The notes beneath the pieces were generated by a model. It had not been told where the DNA came from and did not search any database. It was given only the letters and a program-made list of their open reading frames with translations. DNA of 64,000 bases from Saprospiraceae bacterium. Lineage in GTDB: Bacteria; Bacteroidota; Bacteroidia; Chitinophagales; Saprospiraceae. The translations under genes were made by a program, and so were the position numbers. The stretch lies in the NCBI GenBank assembly GCA_016718205.1, contig JADKEB010000003.1, positions 124,001 through 188,000 of the forward strand, written 5' to 3'. Below are positions 18,878 to 27,327 of the stretch, one piece after another. Numbering within the stretch: position 1 is the first letter of the stretch; the number at the start of each line of letters is the position of its first letter.

Positions 18878-19318
18878 TCATTTCTTCTGATTTTTGTGCT
18901 GCCAGCAAAGCCCGTTTTTGTTGTCTGTAAATCTTTTGCAGCGTTTGCCATCTTTTGACGATCCTTTGCATTGTACCAAGTTTTGAGCTTTCAAACATTT
19001 TTCGGCTCCGCCTTGCATCGTTACTTTATATACTGTGCCTTTGGTACTCACAACCGTAAATTTTCCGTCCTGAGGGATTTTCACCGGTTTTATAGGGCTT
19101 ACATCAAAGTGTCCATCTGGAAAACTGAATTCTCTCACCTGATTGTCTTTTACTTCCGCAATGATGGTCAACGATGCATTTTTTTTAGTGTCAGGCTGGA
19201 CAAACTGCACTTTGGCACAATAGTTTCCATCAGGTGGTCCTTTTTTGCATCCGGATGTTATCATCATCAGGGGTAAAATAATTAACAGCCACATCCTTAA
19301 GATCAACCTAATATTCAT
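18878..19318 (-). CDS. Lipoprotein with a C-terminal Cys/His zinc-finger-like tail
   Basis: The start at 19318 (MNIRLILRMWLLIILPLMMI) gives a lipoprotein signal with lipobox TSGC; an upstream ATG at 19354 adds an unlikely extension. The middle is a small beta-rich domain (PDGNYCAKVQFVQPD ... TVYKVTMQGG). The tail QCKGSSKDGKRCKRFTDNKNG then LCWQH has the spacing C-x8-C-x10-C-x2-H, resembling the small treble-clef-like motif appended to many unrelated bacterial proteins. Metal binding is inferred from spacing only. No specific function is recognised. Confidence 0.75.
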   Translation of the reverse strand: MNIRLILRMWLLIILPLMMITSGCKKGPPDGNYCAKVQFVQPDTKKNASLTIIAEVKDNQVREFSFPDGHFDVSPIKPVKIPQDGKFTVVSTKGTVYKVTMQGGAEKCLKAQNLVQCKGSSKDGKRCKRFTDNKNGLCWQHKNQKK

Positions 19319-19430
19319 TTTATTATCATTGTATAAACTACAAATATAATACACCTTAATAGAAAGATATTAAGATTAATGTTTGTATGTGAAAAAAATC
19401 ATAAACAAGCCCAAAGTAAATTCAATAATG

Positions 19431-19808
19431 TTAGTTGATAGATTGTAATCCCACTCTATTACCCTCAGAGTCCAGAAAGATGGCCATGAAGCCAAAATTA
19501 TCATTAATTTTAGTTTTGGGAATAAATACTTTTCCCCCTGCTTCGCTAACTTTATCCAAAACTTGTTGCAAATCCGGATTTGCATTGAGATAAAGCAAAG
19601 CTCCCTGATTGGCTGTTGGTGTGTAAAAGTCCTTATTACAAACCAAAGCTCCCGACACTCCATCCATGATATTCTTAAAGGGAAAGGCTCTCATTTGCAA
19701 ATTGGGATTGTCCAAATTGAGCATAGTAATTCCAAAGATTTTTTCATAAAATTTTTGAGCCCGCTCTATATCTATTGCAGGTAACTCAAACCAACTGATT
19801 GCGTTCAT
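19431..19808 (-). CDS. VOC-family (glyoxalase-like) protein
   Basis: The 125-residue protein is a single vicinal-oxygen-chelate domain: ISWFELPAIDIERAQKFYEKIFG at the start, GALLYLNANPDLQQVLDKVSEAGGKVFIPK and the terminal FGFMAIFLDSEGNRVGLQS. Short proteins of this type are often annotated as glyoxalase/bleomycin-resistance relatives; the substrate cannot be assigned. It lies downstream of hpd on the same strand but about 110 bp away, so co-transcription is uncertain. Confidence 0.88.
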   Translation of the reverse strand: MNAISWFELPAIDIERAQKFYEKIFGITMLNLDNPNLQMRAFPFKNIMDGVSGALVCNKDFYTPTANQGALLYLNANPDLQQVLDKVSEAGGKVFIPKTKINDNFGFMAIFLDSEGNRVGLQSIN

Positions 19809-19921
19809 GACTACTATTTTAGACGGATTAGAAAATAAGTAAAATTAAATTTTATACAGTCCAGATACTTTTTTACCGGACATTCTTAATACAAATATAA
19901 CTTATTTTATTGACAATAAGA

Positions 19922-21046
19922 TCATAGTGTTCCTCTTAGTGCCTGCTCCCTTTCTATTGCTTCAAACAATGCCTTAAAATTGCCTTTTCCAAAAGATTTG
20001 GCACCGTGTCTTTCTATGATTTCAAAAAACACCGTAGGTCTGTCCTGGATCGGTTTGGTGAATATCTGAAGCAAATAACCTTCTTCGTCCCTGTCAACGA
20101 GTATATTCATTCGTTTTAGATCTTCAATATCTTCTTTGATATCTCCTACACGTTCGAGAACTGTATCATAATAATTATCAGGAACATATAAAAACTCAAT
20201 GCCGTTGTTTCTCAATGATTCTACGGTGTGGACAATGTCTTCGGTAGCTATGGCAATATGTTGAACACCCGCTCCACCATAAAAGTCAAGGTACTCTTCG
20301 ATTTGAGACTTTTTTTTGCCATCAGCAGGCTCATTGATAGGGAATTTGATATAGCCGTTGCCATTGCTGACTACTTTTGACATCAGTGCAGTATAGTCTG
20401 TAGATATATCTTTATCATCAAATGTAACAAGCAGTTTGAATCCCATCACATCTTCATAAAACTGTACCCACTTATTCATTTGTCCCAACTCCACATTTCC
20501 AACACAATGGTCCACGTATTTAAAGCCCAGTGGGTTGATTTTTACAGGGCTTTTTCTCTCTGTATATCCTGGCATGAATGCTCCCCGATACTGAGATCTT
20601 TCGACTAATGTGTGAATCGTTTCGCCATAGGTTTTAATTCCTGCCAGCATGACATAGCCATGTTCATCTTCGGCTTTATAAGGTTCAAAAGCACTCTCTG
20701 CACCTCTTTCTATGGCTTTATGGTATGCATCACTCACATTGTCCACCCATAAAGCAAGCACTTTGACACCATCACCGTGCTGAGCTACATGCCGCAGTAT
20801 TTCGTGGTCAGGACTCAGAGCTGAAGTGATAACAAATCTGATCTTACCTTGCTGAAGTACATATGAAATTACATCCCTTGAGCCTGTCTCAGGTCCTTTG
20901 TAAGCTATCAATTCGAAACCGAAACAATGCTGGTAAAATAAACAGGTTTGTTTAGCATTACCGACATAAAACTCAATAAAGTCAGTTCCGTTGATGGGGA
21001 AGGTATCTGTATTTGGTGGTGTTTGAAAAACAGCTGAAGTATTCAT
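19922..21046 (-). CDS. hpd: 4-hydroxyphenylpyruvate dioxygenase
   Basis: The 374-residue protein contains two VOC domains. The Fe(II) ligands are visible: His180 (KYVDHCVGNV), His263 (GAGVQHIAIATEDI) and Glu342 (PTVFFEIIERHG). It converts 4-hydroxyphenylpyruvate to homogentisate in tyrosine breakdown. It follows hmgA by about 45 bp on the same strand, with marR upstream, forming a homogentisate operon. Confidence 0.96.
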   Translation of the reverse strand: MNTSAVFQTPPNTDTFPINGTDFIEFYVGNAKQTCLFYQHCFGFELIAYKGPETGSRDVISYVLQQGKIRFVITSALSPDHEILRHVAQHGDGVKVLALWVDNVSDAYHKAIERGAESAFEPYKAEDEHGYVMLAGIKTYGETIHTLVERSQYRGAFMPGYTERKSPVKINPLGFKYVDHCVGNVELGQMNKWVQFYEDVMGFKLLVTFDDKDISTDYTALMSKVVSNGNGYIKFPINEPADGKKKSQIEEYLDFYGGAGVQHIAIATEDIVHTVESLRNNGIEFLYVPDNYYDTVLERVGDIKEDIEDLKRMNILVDRDEEGYLLQIFTKPIQDRPTVFFEIIERHGAKSFGKGNFKALFEAIEREQALRGTL

Positions 21047-21091
21047 TTTTTATTTTTTTGATTGGGTTATTCAATAATTTTAGACAAGTCT

Positions 21092-22243
21092 TTACAACCA
21101 GCTCAATGCATAATCTTCGTCTTCGATATCCACGGCATGATTGGTCATGAGCAGTGGTTTGAAGGTGTCTACCATGACGGCAAGCTCTTTAGTTTCTTTT
21201 TGGCCAATGCTTTTCTCCACAGTACCGGGATGAGGTCCATGCGGTATTCCTCCGGGATGTAAGGTTATTTGACCTCTTTCAACATGTTTACGGCTCATAA
21301 AGTCTCCATCTACATAGTACAAGACCTCATCACTGTCTATATTGCTATGATTGTATGGTGCCGGAATTGCCAATGGGTGATAATCATACATCCTGGGAAC
21401 AAAAGAGCATATGACAAAACTTCTGGTCTCAAATGTCTGATGAACTGGCGGCGGTTGATGTACCCTACCGGTGATAGGTTCAAAATTGTGTATCGAAAAA
21501 GCATAAGGATATAAATACCCATCCCAACCGACAACGTCAAAGGGATGGGCTTTATAATGGTAAGGGTAGAGGTTGTCTTGTTTTTTGATATAAAGAAGAT
21601 AGTCTCCTTTCTCATCGTAAGTGACGAGTACACCAGGCTTTCGGATATCTCTTTCACAATAGGGAGCATGCTCGGCAAGTTGACCAAACGCATTCCTGTA
21701 TCTTTTTGGTGTGACGATAGGTGATGTTGACTCTACGATAAATAACCTGTTGGCAGATGTATCAAACTCCAGCTGATAAATGGTACCACGCGGAATCACC
21801 AGGTAATCACCATATTCAAACCTGATATCTCCATACATGGTCTTGAGTACACCGGTACCTTCATGTACAAATATGCATTCATCGGCATCTGCATTTTTAT
21901 AAAAATAATCCATGGTTCCGGACATAGGGGCAGATAAAATAATCCGACAATCACTATTGACTAGTACAGGTTTTCTGGAATCTAAATAATCTTCTTCCGG
22001 AGAGATATCAAATCCCTTCAGACTTCGGTGTTTGAGCTGTTTGTCATGGATCGTCACGGGTTTTACATCGATAGGTTCGCCAACCTGTGTGATCATCGTT
22101 GGCGGATGATTATGATACAAAATCGAGTACATATCACTAAATCCTTCTGTAGAAAACAATTGCTCATGATATAGTGAGCCGTCAGGCTTTCTGTATTGAA
22201 TATGCCTCTTGTGAGGTATCTGACCCATGGAGTGGTAATGCAT
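21092..22243 (-). CDS. hmgA: Homogentisate 1,2-dioxygenase
   Basis: The start MHYHSMGQIPHKRHIQYRKPDG at 22243 is chosen because it lies one base after the marR stop and matches the family's start; an upstream ATG at 22270 would overlap marR. The cupin-type body contains HNHPPTMI, the dioxygenase region FVPRMYDYHPLAIPAPYNHSN followed by DSDEVLYYVDG, and HPGGIPHGPHPG, which supply the iron-binding His/Glu/His set. It opens the homogentisate ring to maleylacetoacetate. Fumarylacetoacetase and maleylacetoacetate isomerase are not in the window. Confidence 0.95.
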   Translation of the reverse strand: MHYHSMGQIPHKRHIQYRKPDGSLYHEQLFSTEGFSDMYSILYHNHPPTMITQVGEPIDVKPVTIHDKQLKHRSLKGFDISPEEDYLDSRKPVLVNSDCRIILSAPMSGTMDYFYKNADADECIFVHEGTGVLKTMYGDIRFEYGDYLVIPRGTIYQLEFDTSANRLFIVESTSPIVTPKRYRNAFGQLAEHAPYCERDIRKPGVLVTYDEKGDYLLYIKKQDNLYPYHYKAHPFDVVGWDGYLYPYAFSIHNFEPITGRVHQPPPVHQTFETRSFVICSFVPRMYDYHPLAIPAPYNHSNIDSDEVLYYVDGDFMSRKHVERGQITLHPGGIPHGPHPGTVEKSIGQKETKELAVMVDTFKPLLMTNHAVDIEDEDYALSWL

Positions 22244-22244
22244 A

Positions 22245-22706
22245 TCAGTTTTGTTTTGCGAGATTATCAAATATTTTCTTTAAGATGCCGTCCAGTATCT
22301 CAAGCTCATCATCTGAAATATCGTCATATGCAGAAGCCCTGAACTCTCTGGCAACGGTTTCTGTAAGCTTAAATAAATTTTGTCCGGATTCAGTAAGTGA
22401 AATGACAAACTTCCTGCGGTCTTTTATATCAGACAATCTTGTCACCATTCCTTTCTGCACCATGAGGTCTATCATCCGGGTGACAGTAGGCGCATCCTTG
22501 AAAGTGAGTTCGCCGAGTTCCTGTTGACTCAGACTGCCGTATTTATTCAGAATATTGATAAGTATCCACTGGTCAACAGTGATGTCTGCTTCTGGATGAA
22601 GGAGCAATAATCGGTTGAATGTAAGACGCATCATTTTGACTGTCTTTTCCATAGCAAAGCCGAAGGCTTCCTGCCGTTTGGATACTTTTTTTGATTTAGT
22701 TTTCAT
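22245..22706 (-). CDS. MarR-family transcriptional regulator
   Basis: The 153-residue winged-helix protein has the MarR helix-turn-helix and wing: ITVDQWILINILNKYGSLSQQELGELTFKDAPTVTRMIDLMVQKGMVTRLSDIKDRRKFVISLTESG. It is the first gene of the marR-hmgA-hpd operon (1-bp gap to hmgA), so it most likely represses the operon and responds to a tyrosine-pathway metabolite. A palindrome overlapping its own promoter supports autoregulation. Confidence 0.92.
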   Translation of the reverse strand: MKTKSKKVSKRQEAFGFAMEKTVKMMRLTFNRLLLLHPEADITVDQWILINILNKYGSLSQQELGELTFKDAPTVTRMIDLMVQKGMVTRLSDIKDRRKFVISLTESGQNLFKLTETVAREFRASAYDDISDDELEILDGILKKIFDNLAKQN

Positions 22707-22730
22707 CGAAATGAATTTGATAACTTACTA

Positions 22731-22762
22731 CAATATTTAGTTGTTGTACTAATAATTGCAAA
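22731..22762 (-). promoter_or_regulatory. marR-hmgA-hpd promoter with palindromic operator
   Basis: On the minus strand TTTG (22759-22762) and TAAATATTG (22731-22739, close to TAnnTTTG) are 19 bp apart. Between them and overlapping the -7 box lies TTAGTACAACAACTAA (22737-22752), with perfect TTAGT/ACTAA arms. MarR repressors commonly bind such palindromes within the promoter. Confidence 0.6.
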
Positions 22763-22940
22763 ACAACCAAAATGTTTTAAAGTTTTCAAATTATTACTGA
22801 TAATTTTTTAACTATTTCAGGACAGGGCATGTCGATTTGTGAATTTGTAGTTCACTAAAAGCAGATATTGCAATAAATAGATACCTAAAAAACTGATACT
22901 CACCTTAACAAAAACCAGATGGTAAAAGTCTCAAACATAC

Positions 22941-23061
22941 GATGGTCAAAGTTTGTAACTTCGATCCCATACATCAAGCATTTAGAATGCGTTGATCGTA
23001 ATCCCAATATTAACAATAGCGCATCGCAAGATATATCTGCGCTGCGCTATTTTTTTTTGCC
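22941..23061 (+). repeat. 121-bp repeat with terminator hairpin, copy A
   Basis: The first part (CTTCGATCCCATACATCAAG...) is almost identical to copy B at 25047-25169. It contains a hairpin ATCAAGCATT/AATGCgTTGAT with one bulged G, then a second hairpin AATAGCGCA/TGCGCTATT (about 23015-23052) followed by nine T. The second hairpin looks like an intrinsic terminator on the + strand. Confidence 0.75.
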
Positions 23062-24050
23062 TTGACAGGTCAATGATAGATTTCGTTGTTATCTTATGTA
23101 CAGGGACAAGATTCTTGACAACAAGAAATGCCACTGAGACAAGCATAAAAATGTAAGGATGACGAATTTTTTTCAAAAAAATAAATGACAACAAACCTGC
23201 ATAATATGTTGATATACAATATATATATATATATATATTGTATACATTTTATATGTAAAATAAATTGGCAAAACCCTTGTTTGGTTACATTATAAACTGT
23301 ATCTTTACACTATATTAACATGTCCATCTGGTGAGTAAGTAAAAGAGAAAGGGACATTGCTGATAAAAGGTTGCACCCGTTGTTAAATTAAGTTTTGAAA
23401 AGTATTGGATAAGTATGTTTGTACTTGTACCTACACTCATCAATGTTTTGCTTTAGTACTTATTGGTATTATTGCACAAAATAAATTGACTCTAAAGAGT
23501 AGTCAAAGTAAAAAGCATTTTTTCAACGGGATGCAAAACTAAGTAAGAATGAACGGAAATACCAGAAATATGCGCTAAAAGTAGTGCATATCTTTATAGC
23601 TAAAAGGAAGCCCCCTGAATATCTGATATGTAGACACAAACTCAACAAATAGCGGACAACATCAAGAGAAAGACGCTATGAGTTACAATATAGAAGACAA
23701 AAGGCGGTAGTCCAATTAGTTATACAAAGTTCACATGAAAAGGCAAAGAGTAAGGGAAGTTATTAAAACTCATTTTCGCAAAATAAAAATAGAAACAGGG
23801 GCAATAGAACTTTCCAAAATAAAGAAGAGCCTGCTATGTATGCCCTGCAGGGGCTGCAGACTCTCCGTAGTATCGTCGAGGATACAAGTTGCAAATATAG
23901 CGGCTTTCTTTATTAAAGGTTTGTTTTTTTCATTTTTTCAAAACATAATAATTTATGGAGGTGGATTTATTTCCTGAACACCATCTTGACAGAAAGAAAG
24001 TAGGGAGTATTTTTGAAAATATTTATTAACAAATTTAAAATTTTAAAAAA
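23062..24050. other. Gene-poor stretch inside the paired repeat
   Basis: About 990 bp show no convincing gene. At 23213-23244 is a 32-bp perfect palindrome (TATACAAT, then alternating AT, then ATTGTATA). At 23845-23859 two CTGCAG sites flank a G/C run, followed by the small palindrome GTATCGTCGAGGATAC (23870-23885). One frame before a stop at about 23914 reads QGLQTLRSIVEDTSC, possibly the tail of a decayed gene. An 80-codon reading frame at 23735-23977 has no family resemblance and is probably chance. Confidence 0.5.
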
Positions 24051-24530
24051 ATGAAAAAGGTATTTTTGTTATTTTTATTAACTTTTTTTTCTGCAATTAG
24101 TAGTAAAGCGCAGATTGGTAATTTTTATTATGATTGGCCAGGGCAACTCTTGGGCTATTTTACAACTGATGCATTTTCACCGGGAGATTATCATTCATAT
24201 CCTGTTGGATGCCCCTATCATGCTTTTCTTTCTGCACAAATAGATCTCGGGGGTACATCTACAGAAAGAGCCGGTGATTGGCATAATGTTCATGTGGATG
24301 CGCATTTGGATTGTGCTAGTTGGGGTGTTGCTGATGTTGATACACAGAATCTAAGTGCTGGTGCTCAATTTCAAGCACGAGAATTTGGATGGTTTCCTGT
24401 TACCTGGCACATTTCCGCTACTTCGAGCGTATCTTTTGGGGTAGTAATTGAAGACAATTTTGATATTCCTGTTTTTGCTTCAGTAGCCACAAGAGTTGAA
24501 GATTCAGGATCATTTTATGTTTCATATTAG
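24051..24530 (+). CDS. Unknown secreted protein
   Basis: The 159-residue protein starts with a clear signal peptide (MKKVFLLFLLTFFSAISSKAQ). The mature part is rich in aromatic residues and contains three Cys (YPVGCPYH, DCASW), HVDAHLDCASWGVADVD, and a final beta-rich stretch. No domain is recognised. The initiator follows an A-rich leader. The next gene starts 24 bp after the stop, so the two are probably one transcription unit, and both lie between the two copies of the 121-123 bp repeat. Confidence 0.75.
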   Translation: MKKVFLLFLLTFFSAISSKAQIGNFYYDWPGQLLGYFTTDAFSPGDYHSYPVGCPYHAFLSAQIDLGGTSTERAGDWHNVHVDAHLDCASWGVADVDTQNLSAGAQFQAREFGWFPVTWHISATSSVSFGVVIEDNFDIPVFASVATRVEDSGSFYVSY

Positions 24531-24553
24531 ATAATATTTAAATAACTAAACGA

Positions 24554-25009
24554 ATGAAAAATTTAATTTTTATAATTATTACTTTCTTGATTGTATCTTG
24601 TTCACCTGAAAAGGAAAATCATACTGTTAAGGATGAGATTAAAGAATTCTTAAATGAGCAAAATATGGATGTTATAGAAAATAATACAGGGATTAATCCA
24701 AGTTTTATGATAAAAACTAAAACAGCTGAAGGAGCAAAAAAGGCAATTTTAGAAATTAGACAAGTTCAACTGCAACATCTTAACAAGATCAAAAAGGAAT
24801 TAGAATCAAATAAAAGAAGTCCTGACTCCATCAAAATGAAGTATGTTGTGTTTGAAAATGAGGCTCATAAAAATAGATTTATTGATTCAATGAAGATGAG
24901 AAGAACTAATTCAGCAGTTTTTCAAAGGAGTAATGAAAAAGTAAAACAACTGAAAGAAGAATATAATCTTGAAATAAAAAAGATTTTAAAAAAATATGAG
25001 AATCAATGA
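24554..25009 (+). CDS. Unknown small lipoprotein
   Basis: The 151-residue protein has a lipoprotein signal, LIFIIITFLIVSC, followed by a highly charged, mostly helical body (EGAKKAILEIRQVQLQHLNKIKKELESNK; NEKVKQLKEEYNLEIKKILKKYENQ), probably coiled coil. No family is recognised. It forms a pair with the secreted gene just upstream; copy B of the flanking repeat, with its terminator hairpin, follows about 40 bp after the stop. Confidence 0.75.
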   Translation: MKNLIFIIITFLIVSCSPEKENHTVKDEIKEFLNEQNMDVIENNTGINPSFMIKTKTAEGAKKAILEIRQVQLQHLNKIKKELESNKRSPDSIKMKYVVFENEAHKNRFIDSMKMRRTNSAVFQRSNEKVKQLKEEYNLEIKKILKKYENQ

Positions 25010-25046
25010 AGTAATATTGATCTCATAATTTGTCACGACAACTCCT

Positions 25047-25169
25047 GATGGTCGAATCTTGTAACTTCGATCCCATACATCAAGCATTTGTGCAATGCGT
25101 TGATAGTAAGCAAAGTACTAAAAATAGCACATCGCAGGTTCTACATGTGATGTGCTATTTTTTTTTGCC
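25047..25169 (+). repeat. 123-bp repeat with bidirectional terminator hairpin, copy B
   Basis: It matches copy A (22941-23061), including TGTAACTTCGATCCCATACA and the bulged hairpin ATCAAGCATT...AATGCgTTGAT. Its 3' hairpin AATAGCACATC/GATGTGCTATT ends in nine T on the + strand and TTTTT on the minus strand. It could terminate both the lipoprotein gene and thrS, which converge here. Confidence 0.75.
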
Positions 25170-25183
25170 AATGGCTCAACGAT

Positions 25184-25250
25184 TTATACTCAAACAAAAT
25201 CAATAATTTAACTAATTAGTTTTTCGCAAACCAATAAATTTTGATTATAA
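25184..25250. repeat. Small palindromic repeat (TTATACTCAAA family), copy 1
   Basis: The ends TTATACTCAAA and TTTTGATTATAA are inverted, and the core AGTTTTTCGCAAACCAAT is shared with 59060-59122. It lies between repeat B and thrS. The rest of the 300-bp gap (25010-25312) holds nothing else recognisable. Confidence 0.55.
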
Positions 25251-25312
25251 AAACTGATATCCATTTAAAAACAAAGCAAAAGTATTCCACATATATGAAC
25301 TTATTAAAAATC

Positions 25313-27244
25313 CTACTTCTCCAGTTCTGCTGCAAAATAACTGATAAATGCAGGAATATCCATAGCTCCAACATCGCCATGTCCCTGACGCCTTACTGAC
25401 ACTTGTTGGTTCTCTGCTTCTTTGTCTCCGATGATCAACATGATAGGCACTCTCTTCAGCTCAGTGTCTCTGATCTTACGACCGATGGACTCAGCCCTGT
25501 CGTCTATAAAACCTCTGATATCATGTTTGGCAAGGGTGGCTTTGATCTCCTCGCAATATGGCAACAATCTGTCAGAAATAGGCAGAATAGCAAACTGATC
25601 AGGAGTCAACCATAGAGGAAACTTACCAGCAGTATGCTCTATGAGGATAGATATAAATCTCTCCATCGATCCGAATGGAGCCCTGTGGATCATAACAGGT
25701 CTGTGTGTTTGATTATCTGAACCGATGTATTCCAACTCAAATCTATCAGGAAGGTTGTAATCTACCTGGATAGTACCGAGTTGCCAAGATCTGCCCAGTG
25801 CATCTTTGATCATAAAATCGAGTTTTGGGCCGTAAAAAGCTGCTTCACCAAGTACTGTTGTAGTTTCCATATCGACTTCGGCGGTAGCTTCTATGATGGC
25901 TTTTTCAGCCGCATTCCAGTTTTCGTCTGATCCGATATATTTTTCAGGTTTTTCAGGATCGCGAAGAGATATCTGAGCTGTAAAATTGTCAAAACCCATC
26001 TTGCGGATGACCATCTGTGTCAATTCAAGTACTTTTAAAAATTCCCCTTTGACCTGATCTACCGTACAGAAGATATGTGCATCATCCTGAGTAAATCCGC
26101 GTACCCTTGACAAACCATGCAACTCACCGCTCTGTTCGTACCGATAAACTGTTCCAAACTCACCGATACGCATTGGCAACTCACGGTATGATCTCGGTCT
26201 GTTTCCGAAGATCTCGCAGTGATGAGGGCAATTCATCGGCTTAAGGAGGAATTCTTCTCCATCCTTAGGGGTATGGATCGGCTGAAAACTATCTGCACCA
26301 TATTTGGCATAATGTCCTGAAGTGACATAAAGGCTTTTACTTCCTATATGCGGAGTGACTACCATCTGATATCCTTGTTTTTCCTGTTCTACTCTCAGAA
26401 AATTTTGCAGTTTTTCTCGCAGTTGGGTTCCTTTGGGTAACCAGATGGGTAGCCCCTGCCCTACTTTCTCGGAAAACATAAACAACTCCAATTCAGCGCC
26501 AAGTTTTCTGTGATCTCTTTTTTTGGCTTCTTCAAGCAGTTCGAGATAATCTGTCAGTTCTTTTGCTTTTGGGAAAGTGATGCCATAAATCCGGGTCATC
26601 TGTTTGCGCTTTTCATCTCCTCTCCAGTATGCACCGGCGAGGTTCATAATTTTCACAGCCTTGATAGAAGATGTATCAGGAATATGTGGTCCTTTGCACA
26701 GATCTGTAAAATTGCCCTGAGTGTAGAAGGTGATATTACCATCTTCAAGACCCGCTAATAGTTCCAGTTTATATTCATCCGCTTTTTCTGTAAAATAAGC
26801 GATAGCGTCGTTTTTACTGACATCTTTGCGGATATACTGACTCTTGATCCTTGCAAGTTCGAGCATTTTTTCTTCTATCTTAGGAAGATCAGCCGGGGTC
26901 AGCACGGTATCTCCTGTATCTACGTCATAATAGTAACCATTGTCAATGGCGGGTCCGATCCCAAATTTTATCCCCGGATACAACACCTCCAGTGCCTCTG
27001 CCATCAAGTGCGCAGAGGAATGCCAATAGGTAGCCTTACCTTCTTTATCGTTCCAAGTGAATAATTTTACATTGGAGTCCGCATCAATAGGTCGGGAGGC
27101 ATCCCAGGTCTCTCCGTTTACGGATGCTGCCAGGACATTTCGAGCCAAACCTTCGCTTATAGAAAGTGCGATTCCCATTGAAGTAACTCCCTTTTGAAAC
27201 TGCTTGACACTGCCATCAGGAAGAGTTATATTGATCATTTGCAT
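25313..27244 (-). CDS. thrS: Threonine--tRNA ligase
   Basis: The 643-residue full-length enzyme has TGS domain (1-65), the editing/second additional domain with HSSAHLMAEAL (His75/His79) and DLCKGPHIPDT, the class II catalytic core with MNCPHHCEIF, PMRIGEFGTVYRYEQSGELHGLSRVRGFTQDDAH, and the anticodon-binding domain. Zinc ligands of the core (Cys in MNCPHH, His later) are present. The start may be Met1 or Met3 (27238). It is monocistronic or led by its own promoter, since an inverted-repeat element separates it from the glycosyltransferase upstream. Confidence 0.97.
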   Translation of the reverse strand: MQMINITLPDGSVKQFQKGVTSMGIALSISEGLARNVLAASVNGETWDASRPIDADSNVKLFTWNDKEGKATYWHSSAHLMAEALEVLYPGIKFGIGPAIDNGYYYDVDTGDTVLTPADLPKIEEKMLELARIKSQYIRKDVSKNDAIAYFTEKADEYKLELLAGLEDGNITFYTQGNFTDLCKGPHIPDTSSIKAVKIMNLAGAYWRGDEKRKQMTRIYGITFPKAKELTDYLELLEEAKKRDHRKLGAELELFMFSEKVGQGLPIWLPKGTQLREKLQNFLRVEQEKQGYQMVVTPHIGSKSLYVTSGHYAKYGADSFQPIHTPKDGEEFLLKPMNCPHHCEIFGNRPRSYRELPMRIGEFGTVYRYEQSGELHGLSRVRGFTQDDAHIFCTVDQVKGEFLKVLELTQMVIRKMGFDNFTAQISLRDPEKPEKYIGSDENWNAAEKAIIEATAEVDMETTTVLGEAAFYGPKLDFMIKDALGRSWQLGTIQVDYNLPDRFELEYIGSDNQTHRPVMIHRAPFGSMERFISILIEHTAGKFPLWLTPDQFAILPISDRLLPYCEEIKATLAKHDIRGFIDDRAESIGRKIRDTELKRVPIMLIIGDKEAENQQVSVRRQGHGDVGAMDIPAFISYFAAELEK

Positions 27245-27327
27245 AAAAGTTCTTATTTAAGACCGCAAATTTACAGAATCATTCTTGTTTAAAGTACCCA
27301 TTTTACAGTCATTTTGAATTTTATCAT

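Noticed and set aside
18795..18998. A 67-codon minus-strand frame at the end of the zinc-finger-like lipoprotein.
   Set aside because: It overlaps the lipoprotein gene in another frame and has no family pattern; the lipoprotein's own stop after HKNQKK is natural.
22965..22985. The repeat contains TTCGATCC, like a tRNA T-loop.
   Set aside because: No acceptor stem, anticodon arm or CCA context can be drawn around it in either copy; it is part of a longer repeat that ends in a terminator hairpin.
23735..23977. An 80-codon reading frame in the gene-poor stretch.
   Set aside because: Basic N-terminus followed by an odd hydrophobic tail, no family resemblance, and it crosses the palindromic segment at 23845-23885.
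22941..25169. Integron attC sites around gene cassettes.
   Set aside because: Lengths and bulged hairpins recall attC, but the core GTTRRRY/RYYYAAC is not matched, ends do not pair, and no integrase gene is visible. Kept only as an open possibility in the findings.
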